Assembly (NCBI GenBank): GCA_016186795.1
Contig: JACPKY010000002.1
Coordinates: 445,814-509,813, forward strand
Direction: 5' to 3'
From: Candidatus Gottesmanbacteria bacterium
GTDB taxonomy: Bacteria > Patescibacteria > Microgenomatia > 2-02-FULL-39-11
DNA: 64,000 nucleotides
Positions 45,352-53,640 of this stretch are shown piece after piece. The notes beneath the pieces are model-generated. The model saw nothing but the letters and a program-made list of their open reading frames with translations, was not told the DNA's origin and did not search any database. Numbering within the stretch: the first letter of the stretch is position 1; each line of letters begins with the position of its first letter. The position numbers and the translations under genes were made by a program.

Positions 45352-46849
45352 TTTCCTCACTATAGCGGGTCAAGTGAAAAACCTCCGCTGTTGAAACTTT
45401 CCACTCACCCACAATCTGAGCCCTACCAAATCCGGCAATTTCCCATAAAGGATGACCCAGCGGTTTGCATACCTTTTCTTCGCAAACCACAAAAAGATCA
45501 CGGGTTACAGTTTGACGAGTAGGATCAATAGCTGGATTTTCAATCGTAACAGGCTTATTATTCCACGCTTCCAAGAAATAGCGATAGGCGTGGTCAGAAT
45601 TCCCTTGGGCAATAAGAGCAAAATTGTACTTCTGCCCTTTTGTTTTTTCATATATAAACTTGGCCACTTCCCTCGTATTGGCAAGCAAATTATTTGGCTC
45701 GGTTTTCAATGGGGATTTCTCGCCATGCGCAAATGTTAAAAAGATAACAAAAAAAACTACAAGTCCCCTTCCTAAAATATTACTTTTTATTAAAAGGAAC
45801 GATACTACTCCAAAAAGAAGAAAGGGTAAGGGAAAGAATGAACCGAGGTAATAATCGTAGATTAATCCTTTGTACACACTTAAAAATCCAAGCCCAACAA
45901 ATAACCAAATAAATAGAATCGTGCACCCTTGGAAAAAAATTTGATTTTTTCGGATGTCATTTCGCTTGAGCCAAAAAATTACAAACATTACCAAAACAGC
46001 TAATTTTGTAATTCTGGCATCAAAAACAATCAATAGTCGCCAGAAAATACGGATAAATACATCAAGAAATGTTTCCCCCCACAATGGTAACGTAGGAGAT
46101 TGACTGGAATTTTTCCCCTCTAAAAAGAATCGAAAAATTCCGTTGATATTCACAAATTGATGACGAAACTCAAAAAGTAAAAAAGGAGAATAGGAAAGTA
46201 AAAAAGAGAGAAAACCAAATCCTAACACACGTACTGAAAAGCGGGATCGATAAAAAACGAGAATAATGAAAATTATAGGAAGAAAAACAAATGTCACGTA
46301 ATGCAACTGCAGTAAAACTCCCAAACTAAATCCAGCAATAATGAACCAATTTTTTTTATTTTGGATAACCACTTTACTGAGGGAGTACATTAAAAGTAGT
46401 GCGAAAAATGGAACAATATTTGGATTCCAAGAAGATCTCCCATACAAAATAGTCAATGGTGAAGTAGCGTAAAAGAACGATGAAAGAAGTCCAACTGAGG
46501 GGTGGAAAAATTCAGAACCGAACCGGTAAAGAAGAAAAATGGTGGCGAGTGAAAAAAATACCACCATTACAGCCGGACCAACGGGATCAAGCTGCCACGC
46601 CCATAAAAATGGGACCATAAAGTAATAGTAAATAGGTCCCATGTAGACAGAGCCGACACTTGTAATTGGTCCAAGAAGAGTAAATTCATGATCTACAATT
46701 ATACGCTTGACCACTAAGACATCTCTTCCTTCATCACCTAAAAATGTTATGTACTCTGGGAGCCGATAGAGTCGAAAAATCGCTCCGGTAACGAGAATGA
46801 AAAAAAGGAGCATGAAAGACAGATACTGTCTTTTTATTGTGGTATTCAT
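45338..46849 (-). CDS. GT-C glycosyltransferase-like membrane protein (GDEGRD variant)
   Basis: A 503-residue polytopic protein whose first loop reads FLGDEGRDVLVVKRII, then LLGPITSVGSVYMGPIYYYF. The D-E-x-R-D plus LGP/YMGP layout matches the protein at 13992-15554 and represents a distinct branch of PMT_2-type GT-C enzymes. SSWNPNIVPFFALLLMYSL is another shared block. The soluble C-terminal part contains four Cys, two in FVVCEEKVCKPLGHP, that might form a disulphide outside. The 37-base gap upstream is one of the larger gaps within the island and may hold a promoter, but I see no convincing one. Confidence 0.75.
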   Translation of the reverse strand: MNTTIKRQYLSFMLLFFILVTGAIFRLYRLPEYITFLGDEGRDVLVVKRIIVDHEFTLLGPITSVGSVYMGPIYYYFMVPFLWAWQLDPVGPAVMVVFFSLATIFLLYRFGSEFFHPSVGLLSSFFYATSPLTILYGRSSWNPNIVPFFALLLMYSLSKVVIQNKKNWFIIAGFSLGVLLQLHYVTFVFLPIIFIILVFYRSRFSVRVLGFGFLSFLLSYSPFLLFEFRHQFVNINGIFRFFLEGKNSSQSPTLPLWGETFLDVFIRIFWRLLIVFDARITKLAVLVMFVIFWLKRNDIRKNQIFFQGCTILFIWLFVGLGFLSVYKGLIYDYYLGSFFPLPFLLFGVVSFLLIKSNILGRGLVVFFVIFLTFAHGEKSPLKTEPNNLLANTREVAKFIYEKTKGQKYNFALIAQGNSDHAYRYFLEAWNNKPVTIENPAIDPTRQTVTRDLFVVCEEKVCKPLGHPLWEIAGFGRAQIVGEWKVSTAEVFHLTRYSEENDNK

Positions 46850-46886
46850 GTAAAGAAACCTTTATTTACGGTTATCGAGAAAATAC

Positions 46887-48008
46887 TTATCTCCAAATGA
46901 AGTGGTTGTATGCAAAGTAACTATATGGTACCACGAGAAAGATGATCGACAAAACCATAAAGGTGAACCATGTTGAGGGACCAAATAGTGTTATTCCTGC
47001 TTTTACCGAAACGAATTGGATAAGAATTGCACCAAAAGCTACACCATTAAAATGTATAAATTTCGAAAGTATTCGTCTTCCAGTAATGCGCTTATGAGAA
47101 AACGTCCAGAGGTTATTAAAGAGAAAATTTGAAATTATTGCACTTTCAGCTCCAACTGATACTGCGATACTCGGATCAACTCGAAAGACTGTTAGTGTCT
47201 TGGCGATAACAGTTTGAATTGTAAATCCCGTACCACCGACTATAACGTATTGGAAGAAACTCTTTGAACGATCTGCCCGAATTAGAAAACTACTCAAAAT
47301 ATATTCAACGACATCTCGAAAGTAGTGCTTATTGAAACCGATTTTTGATTTTCCCCGTTTCCGTTCGTGAAAAACTGCAGGCACTTCTACAAATCGTGCT
47401 CCAGTTTTTGAAAGTTCATATAAAATTCTTAGTTGAAAAGAAAATCCCACATCCTTCATCCGCGAAAGAGGTATTTTATCCAAAACACCCTTTACCCGAA
47501 TAGCTTTAAAGTTACCGGCGTGATCACGAACCTCCTTAACTCCTGCAATCCACCATGCCAGAAATGTGTTGGATATTTCATGGTTAATACGTCGGAAAAT
47601 GTTCCATCCAGACGTATTCCCTCCAGTCACATGCCGAGATGCAACTACCACGTCATATCCTTCTTGTATTTTTTTCACAAGCCGCGGGTAATCTTTTGGA
47701 TCCCATTGAAAATCAGCATCATTTGGTATAACAATATCAGCATTCAACTTTCTCATTGCATATTCAAAACCGGCAACGAGAGCACTTCCTAGTCCTACTT
47801 TCTTTTTCGAAAGTAAATACACTTTCCCCTCAAAACGCTTCTGGTATTTTTTGATAACCTCAGAAGTCCCATCTGGTGATGAATCGTCTACAACCAGAAT
47901 CGACGTCTTCCATTGAGGATAGTTTTTTCCAATATGGAAAATTTCCTCAATCATAAGCCCTATATTTTCCTTTTCATTAAACGTTGGAATAATATGGACG
48001 ATGTTCAT
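46887..48008 (-). CDS. DPM1-like GT2 fused to a GtrA-type membrane domain
   Basis: This 373-residue protein joins two functions. Residues 1 to about 235 form a GT2 domain: HIIPTFNEKENIGLMIEEI, VVDDSSPDGT, VIPNDADFQWDPKDYPRL and VPAVFHERKRGKSKIG. Residues about 250-373 form a GtrA domain of four helices starting FFQYVIVGGTGFTIQTVIA with ISNFLFNNLWTFS. Such fusions make polyprenyl-phosphate hexose and are thought to flip it across the membrane. It is the only fused version in the window; other DPM1-like enzymes stand alone or pair with DUF2304. It overlaps the UXS-like gene by 4 bases. Confidence 0.85.
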   Translation of the reverse strand: MNIVHIIPTFNEKENIGLMIEEIFHIGKNYPQWKTSILVVDDSSPDGTSEVIKKYQKRFEGKVYLLSKKKVGLGSALVAGFEYAMRKLNADIVIPNDADFQWDPKDYPRLVKKIQEGYDVVVASRHVTGGNTSGWNIFRRINHEISNTFLAWWIAGVKEVRDHAGNFKAIRVKGVLDKIPLSRMKDVGFSFQLRILYELSKTGARFVEVPAVFHERKRGKSKIGFNKHYFRDVVEYILSSFLIRADRSKSFFQYVIVGGTGFTIQTVIAKTLTVFRVDPSIAVSVGAESAIISNFLFNNLWTFSHKRITGRRILSKFIHFNGVAFGAILIQFVSVKAGITLFGPSTWFTFMVLSIIFLVVPYSYFAYNHFIWR

Positions 48009-48964
48009 AGGGAGCGGAAGTAGTTGATTGTATGAGAAAGACCGATTGTTAAAGATACACTAGGATCCCACCCGAGGAGTTTTTTGGCCTTGGTTATATC
48101 TGGTTTTCTTCTTTCTGGATCGTCTTCTTGAGGAGGATATCTCTTAATCTCCGAAGACGATTTCGTAAGATCAACAATGATCTTGCCAATTTCTGAAATT
48201 GTATACTCTTTTGGGTATCCTAGATTTATTACCTCACTATTGGCGCCTTTGCTTTCCATAGCGCGACTGAGTCCATCAACCATATCAGACACGTAACAGA
48301 AAGACCGTGTTTGGGTGCCATCTCCATGCATAGTCAGTGGAATATCCCGGAGAGCTTGGTTGATAAAGTTGGCAATCACTCGACCGTCTTCTCTATCCAT
48401 CTTGGGTCCATACGTATTAAATATCCTGATAATCCGAGTATCTACCTGGTATTTGCGATGATAATTCATGGTAATACTTTCAGCAAACCGCTTTCCCTCA
48501 TCGTAACAAGACCGTACGCCGATCGGGTTGACATTGCCGAAATACCCCTCCTTTTGTGGATGCACCAAAGGATTACCATACACTTCGCTCGTCGATGCTA
48601 AAAGAAATTTTGCCCGCTCCTCTTTTGCCACTTCAAGCATGTTATAGGTCCCTATGGAGTTAACCAGGAGCGTTTCGATTGCATATTTTTTGTACTGAGG
48701 AGGACTTGCAGGGGAGGCTAAATGGTATAGTCTCGTAATGCCATGAATTTTTTGACGGATTTCTTTTTTTAAAGGTTGAATAATATCGTATTTGAAGAGG
48801 CGAAAGTTTTTCCTTCCCAAAAACTCCTCTATGTTTTCTTTTTTTCCTGTTAGAAAGTTATCAATGCAAATAACCTCGTTCCCTTTTGCCAAAAGCGATT
48901 CAACAAGATGAGATCCTATAAAGCCGGCACCACCCGTGATGAGAATTTTGCTTGGTGTTTTCAT
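48005..48964 (-). CDS. UDP-glucuronate decarboxylase-like SDR (UDP-xylose synthase)
   Basis: This 319-residue SDR has ILITGGAGFIGSHLVESLL at the N-terminus and the UXS signature blocks HLASPASPPQYKK, VNPIGVRSCYDEGKRFAES (with the catalytic Tyr and Lys) and FNTYGPKMDREDGRVIANF. UDP-glucuronate decarboxylases oxidise C4 and release the C6 carboxyl to form UDP-xylose. The substrate would come from the UDP-glucose dehydrogenase encoded two genes upstream, so the pair gives a complete UDP-glucose to UDP-xylose route. Length and motif order are normal for the family. Confidence 0.85.
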   Translation of the reverse strand: MKTPSKILITGGAGFIGSHLVESLLAKGNEVICIDNFLTGKKENIEEFLGRKNFRLFKYDIIQPLKKEIRQKIHGITRLYHLASPASPPQYKKYAIETLLVNSIGTYNMLEVAKEERAKFLLASTSEVYGNPLVHPQKEGYFGNVNPIGVRSCYDEGKRFAESITMNYHRKYQVDTRIIRIFNTYGPKMDREDGRVIANFINQALRDIPLTMHGDGTQTRSFCYVSDMVDGLSRAMESKGANSEVINLGYPKEYTISEIGKIIVDLTKSSSEIKRYPPQEDDPERRKPDITKAKKLLGWDPSVSLTIGLSHTINYFRSL

Positions 48965-48990
48965 GATTTACAAATATTGGGGGAAAACCT

Positions 48991-49965
48991 TTAGACCTTG
49001 ACTCTCCAATAATTGAGAAGGTCTTCCATTGTTTTGGTAAAGGGGATTTCGGGTTTCCATCCTGTTTGCTTTTTAAATTTCGTCGCGTCTCCAACTAAGA
49101 CTTCTACATCTGAAGGCCTCATCCGTTCTTTATCTTTTACAACTTTTATTTTAACTCGACTCATCGAGAGAAGAAGTTTTAGAACATCCCCAATTTTCCA
49201 AACATTCCCGCTTGCAATATTGTATACTTCTCCGGCAGAACAGCGCTCTACCGAAAGATAATATGCCCTAACCATATCCCGAACATCGGTATAGTCCCTC
49301 CGTGCCTCTAAATTCCCAACGTACACAACTGGAACTTTTTTCCCTTTCTCGATTTCTGCAATCTGTTTGGCAAATGTTGACTCTGCAAATACATCCCCAC
49401 GTCTGGGACCTGTGTGATTGAACCCTCGGGTTCGAATAATTTTTACCCCGTAACTCTCATAGTATTGGTAGCCAAGATAGTCCATGGCAAGTTTGGAAAC
49501 CGCATATGGCGAGAGAGGACGAAGAGCGTTTGTCTCCCGAATAGGAAGCTCGGATGGTAAAACTTTCCCGTACTCCTCAGAAGAGCAAGCAATCTGCATG
49601 ACAATATCTAAACCGCTTTTTCTAACCGCTTCAAAGAGATGAACTGAACCAATAATGTTTACTTCAAGGGTATTGGAAGGTGATGCCCATGATGACTGAA
49701 CATATGACTGAGCCGCAAGATGAAAGACATATTGAGGTCGAACCTCACCAATCACTTTGTAGAGGGAATGTGCATCTAAAAGATCTGCTTCATGAAAGCG
49801 GATCTTATTTGTTATATGTTCGATATTATCGTTTTTCGATCTCCACCTTTGAATCCCATGCACCTCAACATTTTCATTCAATAGAAGCTCCGCTAAATGG
49901 CTTCCGGCAAATCCAGTTATACCCGTCACGAGTGCTTTCTTCTTCTGTTTCTTGATCGTAGGCAT
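48991..49965 (-). CDS. GDP-mannose 4,6-dehydratase family SDR
   Basis: A 324-residue extended SDR with ALVTGITGFAGSHLAELLL near residue 11, IACSSEEYGKV in the Ser/Thr-Glu active-site position, the catalytic YAVSK, and TRGFNHTGPRRGDVFAEST. The last motif plus VGNLEARRDYTDVRDMV is typical of GDP-mannose 4,6-dehydratase and its reductase relatives (Gmd/Rmd). It would convert GDP-mannose to GDP-4-keto-6-deoxymannose, or reduce that product to GDP-rhamnose; sequence alone does not separate the two. It lies between ugd and the UXS-like gene in a sugar-nucleotide operon. Confidence 0.75.
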   Translation of the reverse strand: MPTIKKQKKKALVTGITGFAGSHLAELLLNENVEVHGIQRWRSKNDNIEHITNKIRFHEADLLDAHSLYKVIGEVRPQYVFHLAAQSYVQSSWASPSNTLEVNIIGSVHLFEAVRKSGLDIVMQIACSSEEYGKVLPSELPIRETNALRPLSPYAVSKLAMDYLGYQYYESYGVKIIRTRGFNHTGPRRGDVFAESTFAKQIAEIEKGKKVPVVYVGNLEARRDYTDVRDMVRAYYLSVERCSAGEVYNIASGNVWKIGDVLKLLLSMSRVKIKVVKDKERMRPSDVEVLVGDATKFKKQTGWKPEIPFTKTMEDLLNYWRVKV

Positions 49966-49968
49966 GTG

Positions 49969-51261
49969 TTATTCCCTCCCGACACCAACATAAGTAAAAC
50001 CCAAGTTTTTGATTTTCTTTGGATCATAGATATTTCTCCCATCAAAAAGGTACGGTTTCTTCATCACTTTTTTAAGTTTCAAAAGGTCAATCTGCTTGAA
50101 TTCATTCCACTCAGTCAAAACAAGCAAAGCCCACACACCACGTGCTGCATGGATTGGATCCTTACAAAACGTCACATCACTCATATAGTGTTGGGCATTC
50201 TCCATCGCCACCGGATCAAATGCCTGAATTTTTGCGCCTTTCGCTTGAAGTTTCGCTATTATATCAATTGAGGGTGCTTCTCGCATATCATCAGTGTTTG
50301 GCTTAAAAGCAAGACCCAATACACCTATTGTTTTTCCCTTCACTCCGTTTAATTTTTTCATGACCTTAACGACGAATCGTTCTCGAGCTTCCTGATTGAT
50401 TTCATGAACCGCACGGAGAAGTTGGAAATTGTATCCGTGCTTTTTTGAAATTGCAATAAGTGCTTTGACATCTTTTGGGAAACAACTTCCGCCGTACCCC
50501 ACACCTGGATACAGAAATGATCTTCCCAGTCTTTTATCGAGTCCAACTCCAGTAAGCACCTCTTCAACGTCAGCTCCAACTGCATCGCATATAAATGACA
50601 TTGCGTTGGCAAACGAAATTTTTGTTGAAAGAAGTGAATTGGAGGCATATTTTATCATCTCTGCAGTTTCAATTCCTGTTATAACGCGCTCACCATCAAT
50701 TGGTTTATGAAGGTCAAGTAGAAGTTCTTTTGCCTTAAGGCTTTCACACCCGATAACTATTCTATCGGGATTTAAGCTGTCAGATATCGCACTTCCTTCA
50801 CGCAAGAACTCTGGACAGGATGCGACGTCAAAAGGAATTTTCCCTGAGACAATCCTTTTAATAATTTTTGCGACCTCTCTGTTTGTCCCAACCGGTACAG
50901 TACTTTTGGTTACTACCACAGCGTACCTTTTCAGCGTCTGTCCGATCTTTTTGGCAGCCTGGTATACCGATGTCAGATCAGCCTCACCTGTTGAAGTTGA
51001 AGGCGTCCCAACGGAGATAAAGATAATCTGTGCGTCGGAAACTGCATCTTCGTAGTTTAAGGTAAATACCAGTCTGTCGGCTACAATATTTCTTTTTACG
51101 AGTTCATCAAGACCTGGTTCAAAAAACGGTGTAATCCCCTTTTTTAGCTTTTCAATTTTCGAAGGAGTCCTTCCCACGACCCAAACAGTATTACCAAGAT
51201 CGGCAAATATGGAAGCTGTGACAAGGCCAACATATCCGTGTCCAATGATTGCAATTGTCAT
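49969..51261 (-). CDS. ugd: UDP-glucose 6-dehydrogenase
   Basis: This 430-residue protein is a nucleotide-sugar dehydrogenase that oxidises UDP-glucose twice to UDP-glucuronate with NAD. The N-terminal Rossmann fold begins AIIGHGYVGLVTA, the central domain has CPEFLREGSAISD and the hinge EMIKYASNSLLSTKISFANA. The catalytic Cys260 sits in GYGGSCFPKD, and the C-terminal domain has GLAFKPNTDDMREAPS. All expected residues and the normal length are present. It overlaps rmlD by 4 bases and probably feeds the UDP-xylose enzyme two genes downstream. UDP-ManNAc or GDP-mannose dehydrogenase activity is less likely. Confidence 0.9.
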   Translation of the reverse strand: MTIAIIGHGYVGLVTASIFADLGNTVWVVGRTPSKIEKLKKGITPFFEPGLDELVKRNIVADRLVFTLNYEDAVSDAQIIFISVGTPSTSTGEADLTSVYQAAKKIGQTLKRYAVVVTKSTVPVGTNREVAKIIKRIVSGKIPFDVASCPEFLREGSAISDSLNPDRIVIGCESLKAKELLLDLHKPIDGERVITGIETAEMIKYASNSLLSTKISFANAMSFICDAVGADVEEVLTGVGLDKRLGRSFLYPGVGYGGSCFPKDVKALIAISKKHGYNFQLLRAVHEINQEARERFVVKVMKKLNGVKGKTIGVLGLAFKPNTDDMREAPSIDIIAKLQAKGAKIQAFDPVAMENAQHYMSDVTFCKDPIHAARGVWALLVLTEWNEFKQIDLLKLKKVMKKPYLFDGRNIYDPKKIKNLGFTYVGVGRE

Positions 51262-52142
51262 GTTTTTTTCTCTTGAAAGGTTAGCTGTTTTTTCATCTCT
51301 GAAAGTCCCTCAGCAAACCCCAGCATTTTAACGCCCAATCGGGCTATTTTATCATTTTTCAAAGCTAAACGACAAGGACGAAACGCTCGATCATGGAAAA
51401 ACACCTCCCGCGTTGTTTTTTCTACATCACCCGTCAATTGAAATACGTCCATTATTCGTTTCGTAGCCTCATCAGGAGTGAGGCTTTCACTCCCAACCGC
51501 ATGAAAAATGCCCTCTGCATTTTGGCGAATAACCTCATCAATCGCAATTGCGAAGTCATCGATAAATGTCGGTGTAAAAATATGGTCTGTGAGAGAAAAA
51601 ATCTTTTCTTTATGAGTTAATTTTTCAATTATTCTTCTGACAAAATCCATTTTCTCGGAAAATTCTGCTCGGTATGGATAGGCTAGCCTAAAGATGACAA
51701 ATTCTACACCCGAATCTGTTACTATACTCTCCCCCATGTACTTGGTATATCCATACCAGTTTAGAGGATTTGGAGTATCGGTCTCTATATAGAACTCTTT
51801 CGTCCCATCAAAAACAAAGTCGGTAGAAATGTAAATAACTTTTTTCCCTGTTTTTCTTGCCGCATCAATAATATTTCTTGTTCCTTCGACGTTTACTCTC
51901 CACGCAGCTCCTTCTTCACCCAAGATTTTATCATCCTCACACGCATCAACATCTGTTATCGCTGCCATGTGGAGGATCGTAGATGCCAAAGACTCTCCAA
52001 CGCGTTTCTGCACCTGTTCAACGTTGGTTATATCAACATGTGTTTTCAAGCTTAAATCTTCAAACGTATAGTACTCACGAAGAAGTTCTTGTATACGTGT
52101 GCCAACCAATCCGGATAGTCCAGTTCCAACAATTGCGTTCAT
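51258..52142 (-). CDS. rmlD: dTDP-4-dehydrorhamnose reductase
   Basis: This 294-residue SDR is the last enzyme of dTDP-L-rhamnose synthesis, reducing dTDP-4-keto-rhamnose with NAD(P)H. The Gly motif is the slightly unusual GTGLSGLVGTRI. HMAAITDVDACEDD is the well-conserved RmlD block, YISTDFVFDG holds the active-site Thr, and Y-x3-K is YGYTK. AFRPCRLALKNDKI near the C-terminus matches the family's RP-x-x-(S/T)-x-L region, with Cys-Arg-Leu-Ala here. Overlaps of 4 bases join it to rmlB and ugd. Context (rmlA, C, B upstream) strongly supports the call. Confidence 0.85.
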   Translation of the reverse strand: MNAIVGTGLSGLVGTRIQELLREYYTFEDLSLKTHVDITNVEQVQKRVGESLASTILHMAAITDVDACEDDKILGEEGAAWRVNVEGTRNIIDAARKTGKKVIYISTDFVFDGTKEFYIETDTPNPLNWYGYTKYMGESIVTDSGVEFVIFRLAYPYRAEFSEKMDFVRRIIEKLTHKEKIFSLTDHIFTPTFIDDFAIAIDEVIRQNAEGIFHAVGSESLTPDEATKRIMDVFQLTGDVEKTTREVFFHDRAFRPCRLALKNDKIARLGVKMLGFAEGLSEMKKQLTFQEKKT

Positions 52143-53146
52143 TGTTTATACTGCTTTCTGTAGTAGTCCTGAAATTCCCCCTTCTTAACTTTCTTCCACC
52201 ATGAAGTATTTTCTTTATACCATTCGACTGTTTTTCCAAGCCATGTTTCAAAGTCATGCTCCGGCTTCCATCCAAACTCTTTTTCTATCTTTCTAAAGTC
52301 CATTGCGTATCGCCGATCGTGCCCAGGTCTATCTTTTACATACTCAATCCACGAGTCATCTTTGTCCATAAGAGAAAGAATCTTTTTGACAACTTCAAGA
52401 TTGGTTATATCTTTTGTCATTCCTCCAACACAATACGTTTCTCCTATTTTTCCATTCCGAAGTACTTGATCAATTGCCCGGCAGTGATCCTCTACATACA
52501 ACCAATCTCTCACATATCTTCCATCACCATACACTGGGATTTTTTTTCCTTCTAAAATGTTCGTTATTGCAAGGGGAATAAGTTTCTCCGGATGTTGAAA
52601 CGGACCAAAGTTATTTGAGCAATTGGTAATCGTTACCGGTAGCCCATACGTTATACAGTAAACCCGTACCATGTAATCGGCTGCAGCTTTGCTTGCTGCA
52701 TACGGACTTCTGGGATTATAGGGCGTACTTTCCCGAAATTTCTCCTTTGATTCGATTTCAAGAGACCCGAATACTTCATCAGTCGATATGTGATGAAACC
52801 TTTTAACCTTTTTTCTTAAAGCTGCATCAAGAAGGACCTGGGTACCAATGATGTTGGTTCGAAGAAATACGGGAGGATCGACAATTGACCTATCAACATG
52901 ACTTTCTGCAGCAAAGTGGACAACGGTATCGACCCCATCCATAATCTCCGAAACGAGTTTAACGTCGCAGATATCTCCCTGTATGAATGAATACGTGGGT
53001 GAAGAAATTGAGGCTAAATTGGCAAGGTTTCCAGCATATGTCAGTTTATCAAGATTGATAATCTGATCATTTGGATGGTACTTGAGCCAATAGAGAAGAA
53101 AGTTACTTCCGATAAATCCAGCTCCACCAGTTACAAGTAGTTTCAT
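52139..53146 (-). CDS. rmlB: dTDP-glucose 4,6-dehydratase
   Basis: A 335-residue extended SDR that dehydrates dTDP-glucose to dTDP-4-keto-6-deoxyglucose. The cofactor motif GGAGFIG is at 7-13, the hallmark AAESHVDRSI and the active-site block STDEVFGSLE follow, and the catalytic pair is YAASK. NNFGPFQHPEKLIPLAI and VYGDGRYVRDWLYVEDHC are also diagnostic. Compared with many RmlB proteins only a short C-terminus is present, which is within the usual range. It lies 2 bases after rmlC. Confidence 0.93.
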   Translation of the reverse strand: MKLLVTGGAGFIGSNFLLYWLKYHPNDQIINLDKLTYAGNLANLASISSPTYSFIQGDICDVKLVSEIMDGVDTVVHFAAESHVDRSIVDPPVFLRTNIIGTQVLLDAALRKKVKRFHHISTDEVFGSLEIESKEKFRESTPYNPRSPYAASKAAADYMVRVYCITYGLPVTITNCSNNFGPFQHPEKLIPLAITNILEGKKIPVYGDGRYVRDWLYVEDHCRAIDQVLRNGKIGETYCVGGMTKDITNLEVVKKILSLMDKDDSWIEYVKDRPGHDRRYAMDFRKIEKEFGWKPEHDFETWLGKTVEWYKENTSWWKKVKKGEFQDYYRKQYKQ

Positions 53147-53148
53147 AC

Positions 53149-53640
53149 TTAGCTCTTTCGTGGAAGTTGTTGCAGCCAGTCATACCCAATAGTTGGATCA
53201 TCATGGTCAATTCTTCCCTCTTCTTGGGTGCTATATACTCCGGAAGTCACGTAAAAAAGTTCCGAGGTCGGCGTCAATACTTTACACCCATGGGCAACAC
53301 CCGGAGGAATCTTCAGAATAATATCCTCCCCATCTTCCCCAAGTACAAACTCATTGATCCTCAAATACGTTTTTGAGACTTTGCGCATATCACAAAGTGC
53401 CACCCAAAGCGACCCTTTCGCAACATACCACCAGTCAGTTTGTGTTTTATGGATATGCCAGGCTTTAGTAACTCCCTCTTTCATAAAAGAGTGAGAAAGC
53501 TGTCCAAATCCTTCTTTGAAAAACTCGTCAGTTACTCGTATGAGTTCTTCAAAGAATCCTCGTTCGTCGTAATTACGAGTAAGGTTTTTTACCTTTACCC
53601 CCTCAATAAGGGTTTGAGAGGAAGGAGCAGGATATTTCAC
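53149..53640 (-). CDS. rmlC: dTDP-4-dehydrorhamnose 3,5-epimerase
   Basis: This cupin-fold protein of 163 residues epimerises C3 and C5 of dTDP-4-keto-6-deoxyglucose. NYDERGFFEEL and the His-containing KAWHIHKTQTDW replace the usual RGLHFQ-type catalytic stretch, and VALCDMRKVSKTY and IPPGVAHGCKVL are the conserved beta-strand blocks. The variant form resembles RmlC-like proteins common in Gram-positives and CPR. I start it at the GTG at 53640: an AAGGAGG sequence lies 10 bases upstream, and it makes a GTGA overlap with the rmlA stop. The longer frame begins with TTG at 53667, upstream of that ribosome-binding site. Confidence 0.82.
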   Translation of the reverse strand: MKYPAPSSQTLIEGVKVKNLTRNYDERGFFEELIRVTDEFFKEGFGQLSHSFMKEGVTKAWHIHKTQTDWWYVAKGSLWVALCDMRKVSKTYLRINEFVLGEDGEDIILKIPPGVAHGCKVLTPTSELFYVTSGVYSTQEEGRIDHDDPTIGYDWLQQLPRKS

